A DNA stretch of 64,000 nt from Cymbidium sinense (lineage: Eukaryota > Streptophyta > Magnoliopsida > Asparagales > Orchidaceae): positions 56,142,514 through 56,206,513 of the forward strand of contig CM038214.1 of NCBI GenBank assembly GCA_021442155.1. Reading direction: 5' to 3'. The position numbers and the translations under genes were made by a program. A model generated the notes under the pieces. The model made no database searches and had not been told where the DNA came from. It saw only the letters and a list, made by a program, of their open reading frames with translations. This document shows positions 11,356-22,959 of the stretch, in pieces. Within the stretch, counting starts at the first letter, position 1; every line of letters begins with the position of its first letter.

Positions 11356-14300
11356 ATGTTTAATTTTCTTGTTTGGAATGTTAGAAGGATCGGTACCCTC
11401 TCTATTCATAATCATATTAAAAATCTTTATTACATTCATAATATTTATTTAATTATTATTTTGGAGCCTTTTATTCATGTTAATAAAATTAACCATGTTC
11501 CTAGAATGATCGGCTTCAATAAAAGTTTTTCTAACGTTAGTAATAAGATTTGGTGTTTTTGGAATAATTTCGTTGAGGTTCCTATTATTGATGATTTTCA
11601 ACAAGTTGTCAACAAACCTTAGTTTTTGGGTGGTAATTTCAACACTATTTTATTATCTTTTGAATGAAGTGGTGGCTGCTCTATCAATATTCATTGGAAT
11701 ATTTTTCCAATATGATCCTTGATTGTAATTTGATTGATATTGGCTTTAAGGGTTCTAATTATACTTGACAAAACTCTAGACTTTGGCAAAGGTTGGACCG
11801 GATTCTTTTTAATACTCATTGGATTACTCAATGACTTATTACTTATGCTAATCATTTAAGAAAAACCTTATTTGATCATTACTGTTCTAATCATTTAAGA
11901 TAATTCTAATAGATTACATAAATCCTCTCCTTTTAAATTTCAAAACATGTGAATTCAGCATATTGAATTTTTTGATGTGTGGCTAATAATTGGAAAGCTC
12001 CTTTACATCCTGATAATTTGATTATCGAGATGAATAGACTTTGGTTTAAACTTAAAATACTTAAACAAAATTTGGGTTGGTGGAATAAGAATTATTTTAA
12101 AAACCATTATGCTAATAATAAAGATATGGAAAAATTGGTTTATGATCTTGAAATCTCTGTTATGTATGATCCTTCTAAGATTAAGGGCTTAACTGACGTG
12201 AAAGATAAACTTGTTAACTTCCAAAATATGGAAGAGACTTACTTGTGCCAAAAAGCTGCTAGTAAGCATATTGTGGATGATGATAGGAATACTAGGTATT
12301 TCTATGCTTTGGTTAATAAAAGAGAACTTTAAATAATATTCAAAAAATTAAAGATGACAACGGTGTTTGGATTATGTAGAATAATGATATTAAGGAATCA
12401 GTTATTATTTACTTTAGAAATATGCTTAGTAAGAGTTGCTCTTATGAAGCTATTTCTAAATCACATTTGATTCCTTCTATTATTACTAATGATGATAATG
12501 ATTTGCTTACCATTGTGCCTAATGAAGATGAAAATGTTGCAAGTCCTTTATAGCATGAATATAGATGCTGTTGCTGGTCCGGAGGGTTTCACTACTCATT
12601 TTTTTCAAAAATGTTTGTTTATCATTAAAAATGATTTTATTGAGGTTGTGGTTGATTTTTTTAATAGCAATCCTTTTCCTAGATATTTTTATGGTACTTC
12701 TATCATTCTCATACCTAAGAAAGATAATCCAGACTATTGGAGTGATTTTAGACCTATTCGTCTTTGCACCTTCTTCAATAAGTTGATTTCTAAAATTATA
12801 ACCAATAGGCTTAGTCCTTTACTTAATAAAATTCTCTCTCTTAACCAAACTGGTTTTGTTAGAGGTAGATCTATTTCTAATAATATGTTACTAACCCAAG
12901 AATTAATTCATGATATTGATGCCAAGACTAGAGGTGGCAACATTCTTTTCAAATTAGATATTACCAAAGCCTTTGATAACATTTCTTGGGACTTTCTTTT
13001 CCATATTCTGATTTTATTTGGGTTATCTGATAAATTTATTTTTTTTAATTTAAAATTGTATTAATAATGCTTGGTTTTCAATAATGCTTAATGGAGTAGC
13101 TTTGGGTTTCTTTCCCTCTTCCCATGGCTTAAGACAATGGGATCCTTTATCTCTTGCTTTATTTATTATCATTATTGAGAACTTATCTAGGAGAAACAAA
13201 TATTTATTCTTTAACAATCCTAGTATGTACTACAAAACTCTTGGTGGCCTTCCTATTTCCCATTTAAGCATTGCAAATGGTTTCATTATTTTTTTCAGTG
13301 CTTCTATTCATCACATCAAGCATCTCAAGTAATTTCTAAATAAATTTGGTAGAGAAAGTGGGCTTTCTATTAATGATAACAAAAGCTATTTTATCACTTC
13401 TATCGTATCTCCAATAATAAAATCAATCAAATCCTACATATCACTAATTTTAAGCATCAACACTTACCTCTAAAGTGCTTGGGTGCTCCTCTCTTTAAAG
13501 GCCCGAAATGATCCCATCTCTTTGCTGAGTTAATTCAAAACATTTTAAATTAAATTTATGTTTGGGAATTCCATTTACTTTTCTTTGGTGGTAGGCTCAC
13601 TATTCTTAAAATAACTCTCAATTCAATGCCTCTTTATTCAATTAAAACTATTATCCCCATTAATGCTACAATTATCAGAATTGATCATTTGCTTAACAAA
13701 TTTTTTTGGGGCTCCAATAATTTAACCAAAAGATTGCATTGGACATCTTGGCATAAATTTTGTGGTCCTTTGGGTGAAGTTGCTCTAGGTTGCAAACCTA
13801 TTTGTGAAGCTATCATCGCTTTCTCTCATAAACTCTGGTGGAATTTTAGAAAGATTGATAGCCTTTATGTTAATTTTATGATGGAAAAATATTTCCAAGG
13901 TAAACAATTTCTTATCTTTGCTTATAAAGTTGGTGACTCTCTGGTTTGGAAAAGGCTTGCTCCATTAAATGGGGTGCCAAATCCTTAATATCTTGGGGTA
14001 TTCATTTATATACTTTTTTTTCTTTTGGGAAGACAATTGGGCTAGCAATGGCTCCATTGACACCCTTTTATCTACCCACTCTACTACTGCTACCAAAGTT
14101 AACTCTTTTTGGCTTAATAACAATTGGAATGAAAGTAAACTTGAGATTTATATTCCTATTTCTCTTTTTGACAATTTTAGAAATATCCCTATTTTATCTA
14201 ACAAACTTGATCAAATTCTTTTTAAGCTTTATTATAATTGTGATTTTGTTCTTAAAGAAGTTTGGAATTTTATTAGAGTTGCAGAACCCCTCCAATGTCT

Positions 14301-15280
14301 TTATTAAACTTTGGAACAATATCAGTCTCATTTCTTATTTAATTTTAGCTTAGAGGATTTTGAATAACTTAATTCCTGTGGACTCTTTGCTCTGGACAAA
14401 AGGGTTTTATTTACCATCAAAATGCTATTGTTGCTTTCATATTGAAAATGTAAATCATGTTTTTTCCAATGGTGTTATTACTTCTAAATTATGGCTTTGG
14501 TATGATGATTTATTTAATGCCAATTATTTTCATGGTTCTCTTTGTTTATATCAACTTCTTGAAGTTTGTTTCAAAAAAATTGTGAAAGGTCATATCAAAG
14601 TTTTAATTCTATTACCCTTCTCTGGGTTATCTAGATGGATAGAAATAATGTTAAATATCATTGCACTCTTATGAACCATAAAAGGATCCTGGCTAGAACT
14701 AAAGATAAAATTCATGCTATGTTTAATTCCAATCTTATTAGTAACATTCAATTTAAAGGATATAAATTTATGGCTAAAAAATTAAGTATCATTCTGCTTG
14801 ACTTGGACCCTTATAAAGGTGCTAGGATTATCCATTGGATCAAACCTAAAGATAACTTGATTAAAGTAAATACTAATGGTTTTGTAGCTTCCAATAAATA
14901 TGGCTGTGGTGGTATCCTTAGGGATTCTAAAGGTGGTGTCATTGGTTCTTTTGCCAATCATCTTAAAGCATATTCTATTATTTTTGTTGAGCTTATGGCT
15001 ATTAATAAAGTTATTGAAACTTGTTTGACTAGAGGTTTTCTCAACATCTGGTTTAAAGTTGATGCTCTGTTACTTCTTTACATGCTTAATTCCAATAAAT
15101 GGGAATGCTGAATTATTTTATCTTCTTAATCATACAAAAAATCTTCTTTCAAAAGTTTGTTTTAAAATTTCCCACATCCTTCATGAAGGTAATGCTTGTG
15201 TTGATTTCTTGGCTAATTTAGGTGCCAACCTAACTACTAAGTTCACTTTATTTGACAACAAACGTTGCTTAAATTATTAA
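11356..15280 (+). pseudogene. LINE B ORF2 (endonuclease - RT - zf-RVT - RNase H), broken
   Basis: It starts MFNFLVWNVR at 11356. The endonuclease lacks about 40 codons between QQVVN and GGNFNTI when compared with LINE C, a deletion inside the catalytic domain. RT is well kept at 12489-13064 (FRPIRLCTFFNKLISKI, FVRGRSISNN, LDITKAFDNISWDF). However, the catalytic box reads SIANGF instead of xVDDF: both aspartate codons have become AAT GGT (13276-13281). The zf-RVT region (13626-14520) and RNase H (14850-15230) follow. RNase H reads VNTNG, where families have an Asp at the third position, then CGGILRDSKG, VELMAINK and HEGNACVDFLANLGANL. It is inactive on three separate grounds. Confidence 0.88.
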
Positions 15281-17300
15281 GAGGCTTGGTTAATCTGAAT
15301 AATATTGGATTACCTTATCTCATATTATAATTTCTTAGCTTGGTTTCTTTTGTGTTGGTTTTTGATGAGCCTTCTCTTTTGTTTGCCCTTTGGTAAACCC
15401 TCTTTGTGTTGTGGTTATCAGCATATTTTCTTTCTTTAGCTTAAGCTGGGTTATGTTTTTGATCTCTTACTTTTGGATTAGCCAGGTTCTTGCTACCTAG
15501 TGGTTATTGTAAGTGTAGCCTAGGTTAATTTAGTTTTTTCAGCTTGGTAGCTTCTATCTGTCTGGCTAGGTGGTTATCACAATTTTTCCATGGCTATTTT
15601 TTATACCCTCCTTTTGGGTTGTGGCTATGGCTACTGCAGATTTTTCTTTCTATATGGGGGTTTGCCTCTTTTATGGGCTACTGTGGTGGTTGACAGAGTG
15701 GCTTTGTTGGCAGTTTTGGCTAGTTGGGTTTTTGGATGGCTAGTTGTTTTGGTTATTTTCTTCATTTTTTTTTTGATAATAAATCTGGGGGGTTATTGGT
15801 GGTTTATCTCTGACTTGATTTTGGCATGGTGGAGGTTGTTGGTTGGCTATTATTTTCTCTATTTTATTGATTAGGCTTGGAGGTCATTTTTACTAATTTT
15901 GTTTTTTTTATGGTTTTAACCTCCTCCTGTATTAGCTTTCCTCTTTTGGCTGCAGTGGCTTTGGGTTTGGGTATTATCTTGGATTGGCTAGTTGAAGACT
16001 ATTTTGTGGTTGTTAGTTATCCTAGGATGCTGGTGGCTTGGTTGGTGCCTTTATTGCTGATGTTCCTATTGGTTAGCTTGTATTTTATCTTAGTAGGCTT
16101 TGTACCTTTTATCTTTGGTTGGCTATTCTACTTACTTGGATTGGATTTTCTTTTTCCTAAGTTTGGTTTCGGGGGTGCTGTCAGATTCTACCCTTTCCCT
16201 AGTTGTCTTGCATGATTTTGGTTTGATGAATGTTGTTGGTCTTTACACTAACTTGGGTTTTCTTCTACTATGGTGGTTGGCTAGGAGGATATGTTGGCTG
16301 GCTGGTTTGGTTGGTTGTATTGCATGGCTGGGTTGGTTGGAGGGGTGGCTATTTTGGCCAGTTTTTCCTCCTTTTTTGGTGAATGTTTTGGGAACTTGCT
16401 GGTGTTCTTTTTGTGACCTATATTTCTAGTTTTCTCCTACTTTGATTTTTCTCTCTTGGCTACAGCTGACCCCCCTTTTTTCTATTTCAGTGGCAGCCTT
16501 GCTACCCACACCTTTTACATTTAGGCTAGGTGTTTTACTGGCTCTTTTTTCTCCTTTGTTGGTGGAGGATATGAGCACTTGTATTTTTCTATTTTGCTCT
16601 TATTTGTCTCCAATTTGTGTTGTTAGCCCTGTCATGATGCTTGCTCTTTTGGATTTTGTTATTTCTTTTTGGTTGTGGCTTTGGTGGTGCTCCTACTATT
16701 ACTACTATCCCTGAAGGTTGGTTGATTATCTTCCTTATTGGGCTTGGTTATTCTGGTGGCTTGGTGGTTGGTTGTATGTTTGTTGTTTGGAGGATTTTGT
16801 AGCCTTGCTGGATGATGGACTTTAGATGATGGGCCACACGAGGTATGCTAGCTTTGATGGCCTTGATGTTTCCCACTCTTTCTTTTTTTTTTCTGGTAGT
16901 TCTATATGTAATTGTAACTCTTCTTCTGAAGTTTGGCTGCTTACATATAGTGTTGCTCCTTGAGATGATTATAACTGAGCCTGAGCCTTTTCTTTGCTTT
17001 ACTCATTCTATTTGATCTTACTTTTCATGCTGGCTTAGTTGTACTCATCCTTTCAAAAGTATGTTATAGATTTATTTTATAGGTAAGGAGAGTCTTACAG
17101 GTGGATCTTGCTAATATCAGAAGGACCAAATGAAGTTTGCTAGTGGTCACATGGATTTTCTACTATTGATTTTATAGTTTTTCTTTTGCTTTCTTTCCTT
17201 CATTATTATAATAGTTAGGGGGTTTATCTCTTTAGGATTTATTGTAGCACTTTGAGCATTAGCATAGAGATTTACCACCTCTAAGATTTTGAACTTTTTC
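15281..17300 (+). other. LINE B 3' tail: T/G-rich region with spurious hydrophobic frames
   Basis: About 2 kb is dominated by T and G words such as TTGGTTGGCTGG. Open frames at 15590-15874, 15877-16215, 16100-16429 and 16442-16714 translate to W/L/V/F-rich peptides that look like membrane segments. Homologous DNA in LINE C (28.5-30.4 kb) carries many indels that shift these frames, which argues for base bias rather than a protein. I treat this as the 3' UTR. Confidence 0.75.
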
Positions 17301-17308
17301 TTTGTGGC

Positions 17309-17338
17309 AATAAAAATTTCCCTAATTTCCCTAAAAAA
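17309..17338 (+). terminator. LINE B poly(A) signal and doubled TTTCCCTAA terminus
   Basis: AATAAA at 17309-17314 is followed by two TTTCCCTAA words and an A-run, and then directly by CCTAAAC array sequence. The element end is therefore itself a two-copy telomere-like repeat. Confidence 0.8.
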
Positions 17339-18967
17339 ACCTAAACTAACCCTAAACCATAAAACCTAAAAAGCTAAAAAGCTAAACCTAAACTAAACAA
17401 AACCTAAAAACTAAAATAAAATAAAAACATAAAGTAAAACCTAAACCTAAACCTAAAACTAAAAAGAAAATAAAATAAAAAATAAACACTAAAATAAAAT
17501 AAAATAAATAAATACCTAAACTGCACTAAAAATTAAAAAAACCAAAATAAAATAAAAACTAAACCTAAAATAAAAATAAAATAAACCTAAAATAAAATAA
17601 TATAAAAACTAAATAAAAAACTCAATAAAAATAAAAATAAAAATAAACTTAAATAATATTAAAAAATAAAATAAACTATAATAAATAAAAAATAAACAAA
17701 ATAAACCTAAACCAAAAAGTTTACTTAATTTCAAAAATTAAAAATTAAGAAAATTAAGTAAAAAATCCTAACCCTAAACCCTAAACCCTAAACCTAAACC
17801 CTAAATCCAACAACCCTAAACCTTAAACCCTAAACCCTAAACTCTAACCCCTAAACCCTAAAGCCTAAAGCCAAAACCCCAAACCCTATACCCTAAACCA
17901 TAAACCCTAAATACTAAACCCTTAACCCTAAATACCTAAAAACCTAAACCTAAACAAAAAAAAAACCCAAAAAAAAAAATAAATAAAAAAACCAAAACTA
18001 ATCTAAAATAAAAATAATAATAAAATAAAAACATAAACTAAAACCTAAACCTAAATGTAAACTTAAACCTAAACCTAAAAAGAAAATAAAATTAAAAAAT
18101 ACAAACTAAATTAAAATAAAATAAATTAAAACCTAAATTAAACTAAAAAAAAATAAAACCTAAACCAGAAAATAATCCCTAAACTAAAAAAAAACTTAGA
18201 CCTGAAAAAGTAATAAAATAAACCTAAATCAAAACTAAATAAATAAAACCTAATCCTAAACATAAAATAAACTAAGCCTAAACATAAACATAAACTAAAT
18301 AAAATAAAATAGAATAAAAATAAACCTAAACCTAAACTAAAATATAAAACCTAAAAATAAACCTAAAATAAAACCTAAAAATTAAATCTAAAAATATAAA
18401 ATAAAAACCTAAACTTAAACCTAAAAATAAAAAATAAAACTTAAACCTAAAAAATAAAAAAAAATAAAAAGACTAAACTAAAAAGTAAACCTAAAGCTAA
18501 ACCTAATCCTCAAAACTAAACTAAAATAAAAAACCCAAACTAAAATAAATAAACCTAAAATAAATAAACTAAACTAAATAAAAATAAAAATAAACATAAA
18601 TAAGAATAAAAAATAAAAATAAACCTAAATAAAAATAAAAAATAAAATAAACTAAAATTAAAAAAATTAAACTAAATAAACCTAAACCTACTAGTTTACT
18701 TATTTTTAAAAAAATAAAAAAATAAAAAATTTTAAAAATAAAAAAACCCCAGCCCTAAACCATAAATCCTAAAACTAACCTTAAACCCTAAACCAATAAC
18801 CCTAAACCCTACCCCCTAAAAAACCCTATACCCTAAATGCTAAACCCTAAACTTAAACCCTAAAACCCTAAACCTAACCCTAAACCCTAAACCTAAACCT
18901 AAATTAATAAAATAAATTAAAAAAAAAACTTATAACCAAAAACTTAATAAACCTAAACCTAAACCCT
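17339..18967 (+). repeat. Telomere-like array block 2
   Basis: Two full marker cycles are present: M1 at 17365, ATAAA block, M2 at 17720, CCCTAAA block, M1-like at 17935, ATAAA block, M2 at 18695, then a CCCTAAA block. The last 80 bp before GR-RBP copy 1 contain the pre-GR leader (ATTAAAAAA, then ACTTATAACC, then AACTTAATAAACC) shared with the other copies. There is no gene. Confidence 0.88.
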
Positions 18968-19459
18968 AAGAATGGAGATAGCCTTGACGGCATGAACATC
19001 ACCATCAACCAGGCTTAATCTAGACCTAGCATCGGAGGAGAAGGCGAAGGTGACGGTTATCTCGGTGGTTGTGGGGGATCTAGAGGTGCTGGTGGATATG
19101 GAGGTGATGGTCGGAAGAATGGTGGTTGTGGAGGCGGGAGGTGTGATCGAGGGTACATCTGTGGTGGTGGTGGTGGAGGGTGAGATCAGAGATATAATGG
19201 TGGATCCCCAACTCAAGAGGCTGCGGTGGTTCTGATGGGAACTGGATAAACTAAATAACGATCGATCTGATCTGCTGCATATGGAACTGTGTTGTTATAG
19301 TAGAGATGGTTCTAATTATCTAGGATATTTTATTTTCTCTATGCATGCTCATTTTTTATCTATGTCATCGTTTGTGTCTTAGAAACTTGGTGGGTTACTT
19401 GGTTGATGAAACTGAAAAAAAAGAAATGTTAAATTTGAATCATTCTTTATTAAAAAAAA
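18968..19459 (+). pseudogene. GR-RBP tail copy 1 (C-terminal part, 3' UTR, oligo(A))
   Basis: Reading from AAG at 18968 gives LDGMNITINQA followed by a glycine-rich stretch. This matches the junction of the RRM and glycine-rich domain in plant glycine-rich RNA-binding proteins, whose consensus is close to NLDGRNITVNEAQSR. The frame has a TAA at 19016 and a TGA at 19181, plus a 2-base deletion near 19210 relative to copy 5. The 3' UTR shared by all copies follows (CTTTAT..GTAGAGATGGTT, TTGATGAAA, GAATCATTCTTTATT) and ends in an A-run at 19452. The first ~70 residues of the parent protein are absent. Confidence 0.85.
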
Positions 19460-21887
19460 CTAAAACCCTAAACCTTAAACTAAAACTAGAACCCTAAACC
19501 CTAAACATAAAAATAAAAAAAATAAAAAAACCCTAACCTTAAACTCTAAACCCTAAACCCTAAACGCTAAAACCTACAATCCTAAACCCAAAACATAAAA
19601 CCCAAAACCCTAAACCCTAAACCCTAAAAACCTAAAAAACTAAACTTAAACTAGTAAAACAAAAAACTAAAATAAAATAGAAACCTAAACTAAAACCTAA
19701 ACATAAACCCAAACCTAAACCTAAATGAAAAAATAAAAGCTAAAAATATACCTAAAATAAAAACCTAAAAACTAAACTTGAAAAAATAAGATAAAAACCT
19801 AAACTTAAACATAAAAATAAAATAAACCAAACATAAATGTAAAAAAAAAAAAATTAAACTAAAACCTAAACCTAAACCTAAACCTAAACAAAAAAAATAA
19901 ACTAAAATAATAAACCTATACTAAAATAAATAAATCTAAATTAAATAAACTAAACTAAATAAAAATAAAAACAAACATAAATAAAATTTAAAAATTTAAA
20001 AATTAACTAAATAAATTGAGACCAACAACTTTACTTGATTTATAAAAAAATAAAAAATAAAGAAAATAAAAAAATAAAAAAAATCCTAACCCTAAACCCT
20101 AAACCTTACACCCTAAAAATGTTTAACCCTAAATTCTAAATCTTAAAACTAAAGATTTTAATCATAAACCCTAAAATCCTAAACCCAAAACCCTAAACCT
20201 TAAACCATAAACCCTAAACACTAGTCCCTAAACACTAAACCCTAAACCCTTAAAAAAAATCCAAAAACCCTAAACCTAAAACTAAAACTTGAACCCTAAA
20301 CCTAAAACCTAAACGCTAAACTCTAAACCCTAAAAATAAAAAAATAAAAAAAATTAAAAGAATAGAAAATCCTAATCCAAAACCCTAATCCCTAAATCCT
20401 AAATCCTAAAACCTACAACCCTTAACCCTAAACCTTAAAAACCTAAACCTAAACTAAATAAAATCTAAACATAAAATAAATAAGAAAACATAAACTTAAA
20501 TAAAATAAAAAAATAAAATAAAATAAAAACCTAAACTAAATCCTAAACCTAAAAATAAATACAAATATGAAATAAAAAATAAACTAAAATATAATAAATA
20601 AAAACCTAAACTAAACTAAGAAAATAAAATAAACCAAAAAATAAAAAACCTAAATATAATAAAAACTAAATGAAAAATAAAAGTAATTCTAAACTAAAAT
20701 AAAATAAAATAAAAACTAATTAAAAACATAAACATAAAAAATAAACCTAAAATAAATAATAAATAAAACCTAAACCTAAACTAAAATAAACTAAACTAAA
20801 GTAAATAAAACCTAAACCTAAAATAAACTAAACCTAAACCCTAAAAAAAATAAAATAAAATAAACTAAAAAGTAAACCTAAACCTAAACTAAAAAATAAA
20901 ACCTAAATATAAACATAAAATCTAAACCTAAAAAAACTAAAATAAAACCTAAACCTTTACCTAAAAATAAAAAATAAAAATAAAACCTAAACCAAAAAAA
21001 TAAAATAAAAATAAAACTAAACTAAAAAATGAACATAAACCTAAATGTAAACCTAAATAAATAAACTAAAATAATAAACCTAAACTAAAATAAATAAACC
21101 TAAAAGAAATAAAAGAAACTAAATAAGCCTAAAAAAATAAAACAAAATAAAAAAAATAAAATAAAAAATAAACTAAAATAAATAAAAAAGAAACCAAATA
21201 AATTAAAAAAACCTAAACATACTAGTTTACATAATTTTAAAATAAGCCTAAACTAAAACCTGAACCCTAAACCTAAACCCTAAACCTTAAAAATAAAATA
21301 TTAAAAATAAATAAATAAAACCCATAACACTTAACCCTAACCCTAAACCCTAAAATTAACCATAAACCCTAAATCTACAAGCCTAAACCCTAAACCATTA
21401 ACCTTAAAGCCCTAAACCCCAAACCCAAAACCCTAATCCCTAAAACCTAAACCCTAAAATAAAAAAAATAAAAATTGAAACTCTAAACCCTAAACCCTAA
21501 AACTAACCCTAAACACTAAACCTTAAACCTATAACACTATACCTACAATAATAAACCCTAAACCCTAAACCCTAAAAGCATAAACCCTAAAATGTTAAAC
21601 CTTAAAGTAAACTAAATAAACCTGAACCTTCTATTTACTTAATGTTTTTTAAAAAAACTATAAACCATAATTCTTAAACCCTAAACCCTAAACCTTAAAC
21701 CTTAAACCTTAAACCATAAAAGCACAACCCTAAAACCCTAAATAGTGAACCCTAAACCCTAAAGCCTAAACCCTAAACCCTAACCCTAAACATTAAACCC
21801 TAAACCCTAAGCCTAACCCTAGAGCAACTAAATAAATTAAAAAATAAACTTAAACCCTAAAACCTAATAAACCTAAACTTAAAGATT
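19460..21887 (+). repeat. Telomere-like array block 3
   Basis: The post-GR spacer (CCCTAAACC, then AACTAAAACTAGAACCC) leads to M1 at 19621, an ATAAA block and M2 at 20029. A CCCTAAA block follows, then M1 at 20433, a second ATAAA block and M2-like sequences at 21225 and 21633. A CCCTAAA block and the pre-GR leader (ACTAAATAAATTAAAAAA near 21830) end it. There is no gene. Confidence 0.88.
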
Positions 21888-22382
21888 AAGAGTGGGTAGA
21901 ACCATGACAATAGGAACATCATCATCAATCAGGCTTAGTCTAGATCTCACGATGGAGGGGAAGGTGGAGGCAATGATTATCGTAGTAGTCACGGGGGATC
22001 TGGAGGTGCTATTGGATATAAAGGTGGTGGTTGGAGTAGTGGTGGCATTGGAGGTGGGAGGAGTGCCAGAGGTTACAGCCATGGTGGTGGTAGAGGGAGA
22101 GATCAGGGATATGATGGTGGATCCAACTACTCGAGAGGCCTGGGTGGTTTTGATGGGAACTAGAAAAATTGAAGAATGGCTGATCCAATTTGCTACTGAT
22201 GGAATTGTGTCTTTATAGTAGAGATGATTCTAGTTTTCTAAGGTTTTTGATTTGCCCAATACGTGTTCATTCATGATCTATGTTGTTGCTTGTGTCTTAA
22301 AAAACTTGGTGTGTTACTAGGTTGATGAAATCAAAAAGAAGAATTGTTGAATCTAAATTTGTTTTTTGTGAAAAAACAAAAA
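21888..22382 (+). pseudogene. GR-RBP tail copy 2
   Basis: The frame from AAG 21888 to TAG 22163 has stops at 21897 and 21936 (within NQA*SR, a CAG-to-TAG type change). The remainder is open and reads as G/S/Y/R repeats such as GGGRSARGYSHGGGRGRDQGYDGG. The shared 3' UTR and A-run end near 22382. The pre-GR leader directly precedes it. The open frame on + at 21892-22218 is a different frame of the same DNA and is not the protein. Confidence 0.85.
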
Positions 22383-22696
22383 ACCTTAAACCCTAAACTT
22401 AAACCTAAACCCTAAACCTAAACCCTAAACCTAAACCCTAAACCCTAAAACTAACTCTAAATTCTAAACCCTAAACCTACAACACTAAACTTACAACCCT
22501 AAACCCTAAACCCTAAACCAAAAAAAACCTAAACCCTAAACAATACTCCCTAAACTTTAAACCTAAACCTAAAACCCTAACCCTAAATCCTAAACCCTAA
22601 AGCATAAACCCAAAAATGTAAACCCTAAACCCTTACCCTAAGGTAAACTAAAAAATAAACCTAAACCCCAAAACCTAATAAACCTAAACCTAAATT
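22383..22696 (+). repeat. Telomere-like array block 4, ending in the pre-GR leader
   Basis: CCCTAAA-type sequence ends with CTAAAAAATAAACCTAAACC, then CCAAAACCTAATAAACCTAAA. That stretch is the leader which in the other units runs straight into a GR-RBP tail. Here LINE C interrupts it, and the GR-RBP tail resumes at 30501-30513. Confidence 0.85.
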
Positions 22697-22959
22697 TCAA
22701 GTAAGCATGAGACACCATCTCACATTGACTACGCCCCTACCATTTGTACAAACCACCGCTACTCGAGCCCTCAACCTCGTGCTCTAGCGATTCCCCTTTC
22801 CCCCCCTCATTTTTAGCTTTCTGTCCACTACTTGATAGATGTTTGGCATGATTCTCACTGGATTCCTTCTGGAATCAATGGCTGCTAGCCACTTTCATAT
22901 TTTACTTGGAGTGACACCGTGGCTTGGCATCTTCCCAGATGATTCCATGGGGGAAACTG

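Larger units (their letters stand above)
9646..17338 (+). mobile_element. LINE B: near full-length, degenerate L1-type retrotransposon
   Basis: This is a complete-looking element of about 7.7 kb. A pyrimidine-rich 5' start (CCCCTTTCCCCCTCG at 9648) is followed by ORF1 (9850-11330), ORF2 (11356-15280) and a 2-kb T/G-rich tail. The poly(A) signal is at 17309 and the end reads TTTCCCTAA twice, then A. It lies inside a CCCTAAA block, with telomere-like words on both sides. It is closely similar to LINE C in both ORFs and in the tail, but the flanks differ, so B and C are separate insertions. It is dead: the RT catalytic pair is lost, part of the endonuclease is deleted and the RNase H aspartate is changed. 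Its 5' end lacks about 95 bp that LINE C has before the same pyrimidine tract. Confidence 0.92.

Noticed and set aside
15590..16714. Chain of long hydrophobic open frames (also 28349-29755 and 5690-8461) as membrane proteins
   Set aside because: They lie in T/G-rich LINE tails, are out of frame between homologous LINEs B and C, and have no domain; base bias explains them.
17339..22690. CRISPR-like array of short regular repeats
   Set aside because: Period is 5-7 bp without unique spacers, and the DNA is plant nuclear.
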